From Endothia cerciana (Eukaryota > Ascomycota > Sordariomycetes > Diaporthales > Cryphonectriaceae): a stretch of 64,000 bases of DNA. Made by a program: the position numbers and the translations under genes. The stretch spans positions 1 through 64,000 of the forward strand of contig JALRMH010000067.1 in the NCBI GenBank assembly GCA_026119935.1. The letters are read 5' to 3'. The notes below the pieces were generated by a model. That model saw only the letters and a list, made by a program, of their open reading frames with translations, did not search any database and had not been told where the DNA came from. How positions within the stretch are numbered: position 1 is the first letter of the stretch; every line of letters begins with the position of its first letter. Positions 22,748 to 34,408 of this stretch are shown here, piece by piece.

Positions 22748-24233
22748 ATGAGTTCCATCCAAGCCCTGCGGCGACTGAGACTGCAAGCATCCCTCCTCGC
22801 CAGATCATCGTTCAAATCAGGCCCACGTATGTTGAACCCCCCCAGAACCGACGTGGATGGGCCTCGTTTCTGGCACTGCCTTCTGACACTGGTTCACCTG
22901 TCTCACAGCCCTACGAAGCGTTGCAGCCCCAGCAAGGTTTTTGGCGACTATGGCATCGACAACAGATTCCAAGAACTACAAGTTCAACCACTCGATGTGA
23001 GTTGGGTGCCGGGGCGCCACCGATAAATGTGCGAGGAGTGTCCCCCTCACTAATACCACTGGCCAGGATTCGGGTCAAGGACCCCAAGGCATCAGTCAAG
23101 TTCTACGAGCATCTCGGCATGACCGTCGTAAAGAAGCTGTCTTTCCCAGACAACAAGTTTGATCTTTACTTCCTGGGCTACGACTCTCCTCAAGCCCTCT
23201 CCCACGGCAATGCTACCTTTGACAGGGAGGGCCTCATCGAGCTGACGTACGTATCTTAGAACGTTCCACTGCCCCCCTGCGCTGTCTCGGGGACAGAATC
23301 CTTGAACCCCCCCCCCCCCACCCCCCTCTTCGTGAATTGGTCCTATGTTGGTCCTGACAACGTCTGAAAAGACACAACTACGGCACTGAGGATGATCCTG
23401 AGTACAAGGTCAACAATGGTAACGCCGAGCCTCATCGCGGCTTTGGGCACACCTGCATCAGCGTGGACAACATCCAAGCTGCCTGTCAGAGGATTGAGGA
23501 TGCTGGATATAGGTTCCAGAAGAAGCTCACCGACGGAAAGATGCGCAACATCGCCTTTGCTCTGGACCCAGATGGGTACTGTAAGCTCTTCCCCAAATCC
23601 GACACCCGACCCCGACCACAGCGTGTGCTGACATCTCATAGGGGTCGAGATCATAGGCCGCAAGCCCCTTGAGGAGACCGAGAACGTCAAGGAGACCGAC
23701 GTGTCTACCTACCTGATGAATCATACCATGATCCGGGTCAAGGATGCCCAGAAGTCGCTCAAATTCTACCAAGACGTCATGGGAATGTCGCTCATGAGGG
23801 AAGGCGGGAACCCCTCGGCAGGCTTCACACTGTACTTCCTGGGATATCCAGGCGAGCAAGGCATGCCCAAAGATGGGAAGACGGCCGGCCGTGAGGGCCT
23901 CCTGGAGTTGACGTGGAACCACGGCACAGAGAAGGACGAGGCCTTCAGCTACCACAACGGAAACGACCAGCCCCAGGGGTTTGGTCACATCTGTGAGTCG
24001 AATGTCACTCCGCGCTGCGGAAGGAGGAACGACACTAACATGAGAATACCCTCCTAGGTGTCTCTGTCGACAACATCGACGCCGCGTGCCAGCGGTTCGA
24101 GAGCCTGAATGTCAACTGGAAGAAGAGGCTGACCGACGGACGCATGAAGAACGTGGCCTTCGTCCTGGACCCCGATGGCTACTGGATCGAGATCGTTCAG
24201 AACGAGAAGTTCTCTGGTAAGGAGAACTTCTAG
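22748..24233 (+). CDS. GLO1: Glyoxalase I (lactoylglutathione lyase), two-domain, with mitochondrial presequence
   Basis: Isomerises the methylglyoxal-glutathione hemithioacetal to S-lactoylglutathione. Six exons (22748-22826, 22909-22996, 23067-23246, 23372-23580, 23642-23992, 24058-24233) give 360 aa with all phases matching. Two glyoxalase modules follow each other: IRVKDPKASVKFYEHLGM ... LDPDGYWVEIIGRKP, and IRVKDAQKSLKFYQDVMGM ... LDPDGYWIEIVQNEKF, each with the paired betaalphabetabetabeta units that supply metal-binding His and Glu, as in the monomeric yeast enzyme. Exons 1-2 encode an Arg/Ser/Leu-rich amphipathic leader (MSSIQALRRLRLQASLLA..., ...APARFLAT) before a second Met at 22950 (MASTTDSKNYKF), where the cytosolic protein would start. 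The intron at 23247-23371 holds a C11 run. The family call is certain; the leader exon rests on splice logic. Confidence 0.92.
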
Positions 24234-24962
24234 GACGAGACGAACATTGACTCCTCTCGGAATGAGGGGGAAGAGGGAATAAGCATCTTGGAAGAAGCAA
24301 CACGATATGCTGTACATAACCATGTCGGGGTATTGCTGCGAATGAACTCCTTAGGGCACCTATAGTGACGCACTCTCGCATACTGGCGTGGTCGACGCGG
24401 GAACTCTGCCCCGGAGCGGATATCGCTATACGCCCACCTGACAGCGTATAGATACTATATGTTAGGGAGTTTACAGGGTGGGGCTGGTCGCTCCAGACCG
24501 GCTGACGTGCATTAGTTTCCTAACTTTCCCACGGTGAACGCGGTCACAGAGCTTGGGAGGCAAACGAGATGAGAGGGGAAACCCTTACCGCTTTAGCACG
24601 CCGGGGCGGGAACCCGATGATCGCATGGGGACATCCTACGTACTGTATAGCAGGATGGACTCTCGGCCACACTGCCTCGCCACGCCTTCCTCGCTGTTAG
24701 GGGCTACCGCATACCTGCAGCTCTTAGTTGCTGCTGTTGCCTTTTGTTTGGAATTTAGGGAGGAGGGCCGCATGTGAGCAATAGACGAGACCTGTTGTTC
24801 CCGTGGTTCTCACCTCTGACTCCCCCCCTCTCAAGAGTCCGCCGTTCACTACAATAAAAAGTGAAGTAAACAGGCACTCCTGCGGACCAGGTCGTCTGAA
24901 AAAAGCCGGCTCGTTCGCGTGCTCTCTCCCTCCCCCCTCTTCGGACAGCAATAATTATCAAC
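24234..24962. other. Intergenic region / promoter of phosphoglycerate dehydrogenase gene
   Basis: No gene is seen. Pyrimidine-rich sequence (CTCTCTCCCTCCCCCCTCTTC) lies at about 24921-24941, just upstream of the ATG at 24963. Confidence 0.5.
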
Positions 24963-26768
24963 ATGGCTCCAGGCGCTCTTGCAGACTCGTCTGACGCTTC
25001 CGAGGAGGTCACGGTGACTGTTCCTCGAATCCTCGTGGCTGAGAAGCTATCCCCTGACGGCCTCAACCTGCTCACGGAGGCCAGATACAAGGTCGACAGC
25101 CGGCCCGGAATTACAGCCCAGGAGCTCCTGGCCCTCATCCCATCCTACCAAGCCCTCATCGTTCGGTCCGAGACTAAAGTGACGTCTGAGGTCCTATCTG
25201 CGGGTAAGCATCTGGTAATAGTCGCCCGGGCGGGTGTGGGCGTCGACAACATAGACATCCAGGCGGCCACGGCTCACGGGATCGTCGTACTGAACTCCCC
25301 GGCTGGCAATATCGCCGCCGCTGCGGAGCACACCATTGCCCTCCTGCTGGCCACGGCACGCAATGTGGGGAGGGCGGACGCGAGTGTCAAGGCCAAGGAG
25401 TGGGAGAGGAGCAGGCTGGTGGGCAACGAGGTGGGCAACAAGACGCTGGGACTGGTAGGACTGGGCAAGGTCGGCATGAAGGTCGCCAGGATGGCGATCG
25501 GGCTTGGGATGAAGGCCGTGGCAGTCGATCCCTACATGAGCGCCGATGTTGCGGGACAGAACGGCGTCAAGATGGTAGGGGGTCTGCAGGAACTGCTGCC
25601 CAACGTGGACTTCCTGACGATTCACACACCGCTGCTGGCGAGCACCCTGAACCTACTAGGGGAGAATGAGTTTCAGGCGATGAAGAAGACAGCCCGGGTT
25701 CTCAACGTTGCACGAGGCGGGATCTACAATGAGGAAGCCCTGATCAAGGCCCTGGACTCGGGGTGGATTGCGGGAGCAGGCATCGACGTCTTCACAAGCG
25801 AGCCACCCGAGCCTGGTTCGAGCGCGGAGAAGCTCGCGGTACACCCAAAGGTCGTCGTGAGTGTTTTGTCCTGATTATTTCGGGGCCACCATGAAACTGT
25901 CTGACCTCGCCGCTAGTCGACACCTCATCTCGGAGCGTCGACGGTCGAGGCCCAGAAGAACGTCTCGGTGGACGTGTGTCACCAGGTCGTGGACATCCTG
26001 GACGGCGGTATACCCACGGCGGCGGTCAATGTGTCACTCATCCTGCCCGAGGAGTACAGAAAGCTTAAACCCTTCGTGCAGCTAGTAGAGCGGATGGGTG
26101 ATCTCTACACGCAGCACTTCGTAAGCGGAAGGGGAGGCATGGTCGGTGGCCGCAGGTTTGAGCTCGTATACCACGGCGAGCTGGCGGGCGTGTCCAACAC
26201 CGTACCGCTGCTCTCAGCGCTGATCAAGGGACTGACCAGCAGCATCAGCGACAGCGGAGGCAGGGACGTGAACATTGTGAACGCGCAGCTCATCGCCAAG
26301 GAGAAGGGCATCGCCGTCAGCGAGACGCATGCCCGGGAGGAATCCAAGGATGGGGGTTACGCCAGCCTGGTGACGCTGCGCTCGTACGACGGCGGTCAAG
26401 GGGCCGAGCAAGTCATCGAGGGCTACGTGAGCGGACAGTCTTTCTACATCAGCAAGCTGGACCGCTTCACGGCGAACTTTATCCCGCAGGGGACCATGAT
26501 CCTGCTGCACAACTATGACGAGCCGGGCAAGATTGGGAACGTTGGCATCATCCTTGGGGCCCACAAGGTCAACATCACCTTCATGCAGGTGGCCAGTCTG
26601 GACGGGGCGGTGGTGCTGCCTGCTGGCGACGGCAACAGTGCCAAGAAGAGGAGGGGGAAGAACGAGGCCCTGATGATCGTTGGGGTGGACGGCGACGTGA
26701 CCAATGAGGTTCTCGAGACCCTGAGGCGGTCTGATGGCATCCTGGACGTCAACCTGGTGAAGCTGTGA
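24963..26768 (+). CDS. D-3-phosphoglycerate dehydrogenase (serine biosynthesis)
   Basis: Oxidises 3-phosphoglycerate to 3-phosphohydroxypyruvate with NAD+, the first step of serine synthesis, in the cytosol. Two exons (24963-25856 and 25917-26768) with a 60-nt intron give 581 aa. The NAD-binding motif GLGKVG is at residues 166-171. The catalytic triad of the D-2-hydroxyacid dehydrogenase family is complete: Arg251 (NVARGG), Glu280 (TSEPPE) and His302 (STPHLGAS), the last reached only across the splice junction. After the catalytic core come an intervening (ASB-like) domain and a C-terminal ACT domain (TMILLHNYDEPGKIGNVG ... MIVGVDGDV ... LDVNLVKL), the long type with allosteric regulation. 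A Lys/Arg-rich loop (AKKRRGKNEA) interrupts the ACT domain. ATG context is AACATGGCT. Confidence 0.95.
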
Positions 26769-28321
26769 TGCCGCCATCTCCAGGATGCGGTGTCCTTTTG
26801 TCATCGGCGAACCGGTATCGTGAGCTCCAATACTCGACGCGGTCTATATGCTTAGGCACAGAACCCGGGAAATTATATAGCAGAAACGAGGCATATCTAG
26901 CTAGCCACCAGTCGCATCGTTCCAGCTGGCATCCACCATAGATTTTCGTGATGGCGTGAACAACGCCGCCCTTGACACCAAACACTCAACACGACACCTA
27001 TAATTACATTACCCCGTCGCATCTCTCCAGCAGAACCAGTGTACTCACTCTGGAGGATAGGGAAGAGCCTGGGGGGGGGGGGTCCTTATTGCTGGTTTCC
27101 CCGGGATCTGCAGCGGCCGTGGCTTGCCAGGTGGTGGTACGGGTTGGCTCGCGTGATATGACCGAGCCACCCATCCGGACCTTCGCCATGGGGTTGGCCG
27201 CGGGAGGGGGGTTCTCGGCCTGTTGTTGGTCGCACCTGTGTTGCTCTGGAGGAGGGCCAAGCCTCGAGGAGGGGTGGGGGACGGTATGACAACTCACGTA
27301 GGTAGGCCGGAGGCACGGTGAAGCTACAGTTCATCCGGCAGATTGAAATGGCCCGATCGGGCTCGTATTGCCCTGGGCTCGAGCATGTACCCGGCTCTTG
27401 TCCAATGCAAACATGCATGCCCGCGCAGTATCTGAGGTACCTGAGGGGAAACCGGAGACGAGATGATTCAAGCCGTGCGACTGTCGAGCCGGGACGACGG
27501 CCCACAGCCTCGCAGGATCTTTCTTATATCCTTTCGATTAGTTTCCTATTGTCTCTCGGGGGATCTTTGGTGGGGGGTTACCATGGTGACATGATAATGA
27601 CACATTTGGATGACACCCGTTGTCTCGGGAGGAGGACGTCAAGTTGACGAGTCTCAGGCTCCCGATGTGGAAGGCAAATGAACTGCAGGCGACGACTTGC
27701 TGATGAAAGGCGCCTGCAGGGCTACCCCCCCTCCCCCCTAACCCCCCCAAAGGTCAACTGCGTTAGTGGGAGCTGCTGGGGGCGCGCCAATCAGGGCGCC
27801 CTCCCCGTCTGATGTCCTCGTCATAGCTCCCGAGCCCTCCAGCGCCCCTCCCCTCCCCTCCCCTCCCCTCCCCTCCCCTCCCCAGGGCCTCGACCCACTG
27901 ATATCACAGCGGACCAAGCTCTGCTACGCTGTATGTACAGCAGTGGTGGTGGATCTGACCCACCAGCCACCTGGACCCCGTCCATTGACCAAAGATATCG
28001 CGCGCTCACTCTCACGATTATTTTCGCGTGTTTATCTCTCCTCTGCTCTCTTCTCTCCCCCTCCACACCACAACCCCCCCTGGCCTGCCTGGTCCTACAT
28101 CCCTCGCCAGAGCTCGAGGCGGAAGTAGGGGTAAGTACGGTGTGCTCAGCAGCACCACTGACCGCATCTGGAGATACTCGTCCAGGACAGAAGAAGCTGA
28201 GCCGGGCCGAGCTGACGCCATCCCGTGCGCGTGTCTGTAGGAGGACCTCTGATCCAGCCTGCCTGAGTTTGAGTCTTCGACGACCGCCCCGTCGCCGCGC
28301 AGGCGACAACACCCCGCGACT
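26769..28321. other. 1.55 kb intergenic region, promoter side of CNNM gene
   Basis: No gene is supported. It contains a G12 run at about 27071-27082 and a CCCCT pentamer tandem repeat at 27846-27884, followed by a pyrimidine-rich 5' leader (about 28030-28120). A possible 5' UTR intron starts GTAAGT near 28131 and could end at a CTGTAG near 28242. Confidence 0.45.
27846..27884 (+). repeat. CCCCT pentamer repeat
   Basis: Seven to eight copies of CCCCT in tandem about 440 bp upstream of the CNNM start codon. The complement is GGGGA, a possible zinc-finger (stress-response-element-like) site array. Confidence 0.85.
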
Positions 28322-30780
28322 ATGAGGCGACAACATCACGGCCGCCACCCCCTGATGGCATCCCGCCCCGCCGTCCTCGCCCTCTCCAAAGCTCTTTTCG
28401 CCATCGGTGCCTCGGCCGCCCCCGTCCACGTCATGGACAAGCTCCACGACGGCAGCGAGGAGGGGGAGGGCACCGAGCTCTGGGTCCTCTACCTCGCCTC
28501 CATCTTCCTCGTCCTCCTCGGCGGTGCCTTCGCCGGCCTGACTATCGCCCTCATGGGACAGGACGGCATATACCTCCAGGTCATCGCGAGGGATCCTAGC
28601 GACCCCCAGCAGAAGAACGCCAAGAGGGTCTTCCAGCTCCTTCAGAAGGGGAAGCACTGGGTCCTCGTCACACTGCTCCTTAGTAATGTCATTGTCAACG
28701 AGACCTTGCCAGTCGTGCTCGACCGCTGTCTTGGAGGTGGCGTCGCTGCCGTCGTAGGCTCTACCGTCTTGATCGGTGCGTTTCCACATCTCCCGGCCCG
28801 TGTCACCAGATGAGTTCCTTGGTGGCGATGAATCATACCCACTCCGGCCCCGTCACCAGGACCCCTTGTGCTAATACATGTTCTGCCTGGCATCTAGTCA
28901 TCTTCGGCGAGGTGGTCCCACAATCCGTCTGCGTTCGATACGGCCTGGCCATCGGCGGCTACATGTCCAAACCAGTCCTGTTGCTGATGTACCTCATGGC
29001 GCCTGTGGCATGGCCTACTGCGAAGCTGCTCGACTGGGCCCTGGGCGAGGATCATGGCACTGTCTACAAAAAGAGCGGCCTCAAGACCCTCGTCACCCTG
29101 CACCGCACCCTGGGAGATGTCTCCGAGCGGCTGAACCAGGACGAGGTCACCATCATCGCCGCGGTCCTTGATCTCAAGGAGAAACCTGTTCATGCCGTCA
29201 TGACGCCCATGGACGATGTGTTCGTCATGTCCGAGGACACGGTGCTCGACCAGGAGACGATCGATATGATGCTGTCGGCCGGCTACTCGCGCATACCTAT
29301 TCACGAGGCCGGGAATCCCACCAACTTCATAGGGATGTTGCTGGTCAAGATCCTCATCACCTACGACCCCGAGGATTGCAAGAAGGTCAGGGACTTTGCG
29401 TTGGCGACACTGCCGGAAACACGACCAGAGACGAGCTGTTTGGACATCATCAACTTCTTCCAGGAGGGCAAGTCACACATGGTCCTGGTGTCGGAGTCGC
29501 CGGGGGATGACCACGGCGCCCTTGGTGTCGTCACCCTCGAGGATGTTATTGAGGAACTGATTGGAGAGTAAGTGCAACTGGATATATCAGAAATCATGTG
29601 CATGGTCTGGAGTTGTGGTGGCTGACAATGCAATCGCAGGGAAATTATTGACGAGTCGGACGTATACATTGATGTACACAAGGCCATCCGCCGGATGGCA
29701 CCAGCCCCCAAGGCTCGGTACCAGCGCCGGTCCTCTCACAGCGGCCCACCCCTTACAGATGGCACTGATGGCAAGTCCAGCGAAGACACCAAGGTCGGGG
29801 AGGAAGACCACCCAGAGAATGATCCAGGCCGGAAAGGACAGCTCAGTGCAGTGCCCGAGCGCGGGCAGGCTCGTGAGAGATCTGGCAGTCCCATGACGGG
29901 CACCTTGTTGCTGCGACGAAGCTCGGCTGGGATCGACGGCAGGATGGAGAGCGTGCCGGTGAGGGCGAACTTTGATGATATCAAGCAGCACCTGAAGCAC
30001 CTCGGCCCATCGAACCGGGCCTCCAACCCGAAAGTCACACGATCGACCACCGTCAAGATCAAGCCCGGTATTGTCCTGCACGAGCAACCCCGATCGAACT
30101 CGGTGGCGGAAGAGGTCATCCTAGAGGCCCCGAACAACGAGGAGGGCGGCGAGACGACCTCCTTGCTGAAGGGCGCCAAGGATGGCGCGCATGCCTTGGC
30201 CCAGAGCTACGGCGCGATCGGAACGGGGGCACTTTCGAGGCCAATAACCCCCCGAATCCAGACGACCGACATGACGAAGCAGGAAGACCAGGCAACGCAG
30301 ACATCAGCACATCCCAGCATCGCGGACGTGGAGACAGCCACATCGCCCGTCGCGGAGCTGCGGTCGCCGAGGTCCAGCTCGGGCAGCGAGACGGAGCGCC
30401 TCGAAACGCCGGGCCCGTACGGCCATCGGACTGGGCTTTTTGCCCGCAGTGGTAGCATCACGGAGCAGGTTGTGGAGACGAGGGGCATAAAGAAGACGGT
30501 GCTCGAGACGACCAGCTCGAACGACGAGGAAGAGGACCACGGGCACCGTAAGATGGCCAGCCGGTCGAACATCAGCCTGTCATCCGGAGCAGCGCTTTCC
30601 CCTGTGCAGGGGGATGAAGAAGACGAGCCTGGCAGTGCTGCGGCGTCAACGCCAGATCTGCCAGCCGAGAGGGCCTCCGGCCGGAGCTCTACGGCCGGAG
30701 ATGCAGGCAGTCAGAACGGAGGCGGCAACGGTGGCGGCAAGAAGAAGACTCGCAGAAAGAAGAGAAAGGGCAAGTCTTAG
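28322..30780 (+). CDS. CNNM/Mam3-type membrane protein (DUF21 plus CBS pair)
   Basis: An integral membrane protein of the CNNM family (yeast Mam3, human CNNM1-4), linked to Mg2+/metal homeostasis, usually at the vacuole. Three exons (28322-28775, 28898-29567, 29640-30780) give 754 aa. Signal or TM at residues about 15-33, then the DUF21 transmembrane domain (LYLASIFLVLLGGAFAGLTI, HWVLVTLLLSNVIVNETLP, VIFGEVVPQSVCVRYG) with the conserved GE..P element formed across the first splice. A CBS pair follows (HAVMTPMDDVFVMSED ... GYSRIPIHEAG ... HMVLVSES ... LGVVTLEDVIEELIGEEIID). The rest is a long disordered, phospho-site-rich tail ending in a polybasic KKKTRRKKRKGKS. All family landmarks are intact. 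Confidence 0.93.
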
Positions 30781-31395
30781 GGCGACTTTCTGCCCCTGTG
30801 GTGATATTCCGGCCTGCTTCTTTCGGCGTTATGTGCTTACCCTCGGCGGGACGACAAAAACACGGTCTGCGTCGGGTGACATCGACAAGGCGTCTGCATC
30901 AATATAAGGAGATATCATGTATCATTAACACATGGCTAGGGGGTCTTGGTAACCGCATTTATGCATTCTCTGTACCATGAATACTGGGTCTCTGCCGCCA
31001 TCCTCGTCGCCCTTCGGCAGAAAGGATCGATTCGACATAGTTTGCTGCCCTAAACGTGTTCCTTGTCGCTGACACAGATGTGGACATGGCCTCACCTCGT
31101 CCGCCACCACTAGTCTTCTGCATTGTACCGTGAGGACGTTGTCAAAGACTTTGTTCCGAGTATAGAGCAACCTGGCTCGAGGAAGATGGGACCCAGGCCC
31201 AACAGAGGTCCCGTTTCTAACCAATATGCCCCATATCACGAGTAGTATTTACATGTGTGCCCCCTCCGCTGGTGGGGGAGAAGGGGGGAGGGGCGGAGGG
31301 CTATCTCAGGAGCACAAGCGGCTCATACTAACCTGCGCAGGAGCCAGAACCCCCCCCCCCCCGGCGCCCCGGGGGGGCGCTCTCACTGCCGTTCT
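30781..31395. other. Convergent intergenic region
   Basis: 3' flanks of the CNNM gene and of the dioxygenase. A C12-13 run followed by GGCGCCCCGGGGGGGCGC lies at 31349-31380, a strong hairpin-capable GC palindrome just beyond the dioxygenase stop codon. No gene is seen. Confidence 0.5.
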
Positions 31396-32423
31396 TTAAT
31401 GATGGAAGCTCTTGCCCTGGTAGCCCTTGGGCGAGAGGGTCACGTTGTACTCGAGGTCCAGCTCGGCCTTGGGGTCGCCCTTGGAGGGGTGGAAATCCAG
31501 GATCAGGTCGTCCTTGACGGCGAACACGGTGTCGGTGGCCCTAGAGAGGGAGAGAGAGAGGGGGGGCGAAGTCAGCGGAGTTGTAGGTACAAGTTTTTTC
31601 CTTCTCCTTCTTCCTCTTCTTCTTCCGGCATGGCAAGACTAGGGGGAGGGGTGGGGTTTCTCACAGCCACTGGTCATCGCGGGGATACAGCTGCGTGGTG
31701 CAGCCGTTGTAATCAGGATGCGTGACCTAGGACAACCTCGTCAGCAAGATTAACGTACACCAAGGTGTCCCAAAGACAAAGGGGAGGGCTCCCACCCCCC
31801 CCCCCCCTTCTTCCGAAAAGAACAGCGACAGGGCTTACCATGATATGGATGTGGGCAGGCCTCATGGGGTGGCGGTCCATGAGCTGCAGCAGCTGCCAGC
31901 TGGGGCCGTCCTGGGGCAGGCTGTAGGCGGTGGGGTGGAGGCAGTAGAACCAGTACTCGCCCCCCGCGTCGGCGCGGAACTTGCCCCGGAGGTTGTTGGG
32001 GGACTGGCCCTCGGGGTCCTGGAAGTCGTACTTCCCGTTGGCGCTCGCCTGCCAGATGTCGAAGACGGCGCCGGGGATCCCGCGGCCCTCGAGGTCGGCG
32101 ATCCGGCCGTGCATCCGGGTGACCCTCGCGCCCGCGGGCGGGGGGTCGACGACGATGCTGCCGCCCAGCTCGCGGAAGGGGGCGTCGGGGGACCAGAAGG
32201 GCCCCAGGATGGAGGAGGAGGTCGGGTCCGCGCCCGTCTCGGAGACGACCTTGTGGGCGATCTCATCGACCAGCCTTTTTGCGATGAGGGATTAGCAAAG
32301 AGATGACCCCTGAAGATTTGGGGGGTGGGGGAGGAGGAGGAGGAGAAGGAGGAGAAGATTATAGAGCGTGAGAGCAAAATGAACAGGTAAATAAGCAAGT
32401 AAATAGTGACAATAATAATAATG

Positions 32424-32464
<41 letters not shown>

Positions 32465-32759
32465 GAAGGACCTACGACTCGAGGCCTAGGATGTCGGACA
32501 GGCGGTGGGCCTCGTTCCTGGTGCCGTTGGACTCCTTGTAGATGGCGCCGACGGCGTTGATGTAGTGGACGCCGGCCATCCACTCGTCGATGGTGAGCTC
32601 GGTCTCGCGGGCGAAGTCGTGGATGTGGCGGATGAGGGAGCCGAGGAGCTCGCGGTTCCTCGGGGTGGTCTTGGGCCCCATGGTCCCGACGACCTTCTGG
32701 GTGAAGTCCGGGTCGAACCCGTGGGCCGGGGGCCTGGAGGGACCGCCGCCGCAAGCCAT
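31396..32759 (-). CDS. Intradiol ring-cleavage dioxygenase (catechol/hydroxyquinol 1,2-dioxygenase type)
   Basis: A non-heme Fe(III) enzyme cleaving an aromatic diol between its hydroxyls to give a cis,cis-muconate. Four exons (32759-32476, 32274-31839, 31726-31665, 31540-31396) give 308 aa. The N-terminal helical dimerisation domain typical of catechol and hydroxyquinol enzymes is at residues about 20-100 (NRELLGSLIRHIHDFARE ... RLSDILGLESLVDEIAHK). The iron ligands are visible: one Tyr in NGKYDFQDPEG, one in GEYWFYCLHP, and two His in MRPAHIHIMV. Intron 1 contains a (TA)n run (32428-32460), intron 2 a C14 run, and intron 3 a CTCTCT run. The next gene upstream is a muconate-cyclase-like enzyme, so a shared aromatic pathway is plausible. 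Substrate (catechol, protocatechuate or hydroxyquinol) is not decided by sequence alone. Confidence 0.92.
32428..32460. repeat. (TA)n microsatellite in dioxygenase intron 1
   Basis: About 16 TA dinucleotides within the 201-nt first intron, close to the donor site on the minus strand. Confidence 0.95.
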
Positions 32760-34408
32760 TGTTTGTTGTGTTGTGTGTGTACTGAGTGCTGGGTCTGTTG
32801 GGTGTTATCAAGACCCTGTCGGGGGCCCCGTGTCTGTCGTCGGGTGATGAGGGGGCTGTCTCGCGATGGGTGGTCACAGGAAGACAAACAAGGCGGGAGG
32901 GAATCGTTATATAGCTGACAAGCCAGGCATGCTCCTCCATATGTCCCTCGCCCGTCCCCCCTAACCCCCCAAATCTCCTTCGAGCCACGGCCTGCCGTGC
33001 TGCCGGGGCCGGTCAATAATGAATGAGCGTTACCATGACGAGGAGTAGGAGGAGGAGGAGGAGGAGGAGGAGGAGGAGGAGCGTCATAGTATCATGGGTG
33101 GCACACGTATCAGGGATCCCCGCACTCGGCAGGATGGATGAGATTGCTAGAGCCCTTTTGACGTGATGCCCTCTTGGTGGCCCTGTCCCCCGGGGCCCCA
33201 GGCGGGCGAATCGCAGCGGGAGAATTGGTCAACAGGAGACGGCTCCCGGGGGGAGAAGTAGTGAGCAGTAGTTCAAAGGCCATCGAGATTGTTGCCGTCC
33301 CCAACTCCCGCGGCCCCGACCTGGGGATTAAATATTGCCCCCTTAGCAGGTAAAGGGGGGTGGGTGGCTCATCACCGGCTCATTCATGTATGATGGATGG
33401 ATGTATTTATGTACTCACCTGGGGCAGGGGGGCTGGGAGACTCGGCACCCTCTCAGGCGGTGCAAGATCTTGACACGATATCTTGGAACTGGGATCTCCA
33501 AGATATCATTTCATTTCATACATATGTACTATGGTATATATACTATGTATGCGTGTACAATTATGTCCCGTCTTATTCTTAAGTCAAGAACGTGGGGCAA
33601 TAACACAAGCTGGTGCTGCTTGTGGCCAAACCGTGTTAGTGCAGGCCAAGGCGGGCGGGGGGGGGGGCGCCGGAAGAGCCTTTAACCGCACGCGCTGCTA
33701 GTCAAACTCAGGCAGACAACCACCAAACCACCACCACCACCACCACCACCAACCATCTCCATTCGGTATGTCTGTCTCAATCATCCAAATAGCCAGCCAT
33801 TCGTGAGTTGGGCCGTTCAACCAACCAGAGAGCATAGCAGATCCATCCATCCCATACTGATCTCACGCAGGCCCATCACCTCTGACAGCCCGCACGGAGA
33901 GGACACCCATACGCTGCTGCTGTCCTGGTCCGGCGCCGGCGGCCCTGATGATCTGGCCCCCTGCCCTCGTCTGAACGTTCATCCCCTATCCCCTGCCCTC
34001 CCCGCAACCTCGTGGTGGCAGGGGTAGCTTCTGCTGAGCTCGGGAGGGTTTTACGGTACAGAAGAACTGGGGACCGGGAATCTATGTGGGCCCCGCCCAG
34101 GAGCGTTCTGCGGGACGACGATGCCATCGCATACCGTACATAATACCACGCGTGCCCTGCCCTACCCTGCCCCTGACCCTCCTCGCGCGTTCGATCCCCG
34201 ATCCCCATCCTGCTTCCCCCCAACAGCCTGCCCTGGACGCCCCTCCCTGCCTGCGACCGCCCCCTCCCCCCTCCTCATAGACACACCCTCGTCACCGGTC
34301 GTCAGGGTGAAGAGCCTCGTGCGCCTACTCTACGGCACCGCCAGCCGACGTCGAAGGCCTAGTCTGGGGACTCCTCCCGCCGCCGCCGCCGCCGCCGCCG
34401 GACCCAAG
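32760..34408. promoter_or_regulatory. Divergent intergenic region between dioxygenase and muconate cyclase
   Basis: A 1.65-kb shared upstream region of two divergent genes. It contains a (GGA)n run at 33047-33081, a (CCA)n run at 33721-33753, G-runs near 33657-33668 and a (GCC)n run at 34378-34400 next to the start codon. The reading frame of the downstream gene stays open back to 34121, but that sequence is Pro-rich leader and does not look like protein. No separate gene is supported. Confidence 0.5.
33047..33081. repeat. (GGA)n microsatellite
   Basis: Eleven to twelve GGA triplets in the divergent promoter region. Confidence 0.95.

Noticed and set aside
27821..28789. 322-codon minus ORF over the CNNM 5' region
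   Set aside because: Shadow of the CNNM exon and CCCCT repeat; the plus frame carries the conserved domain.
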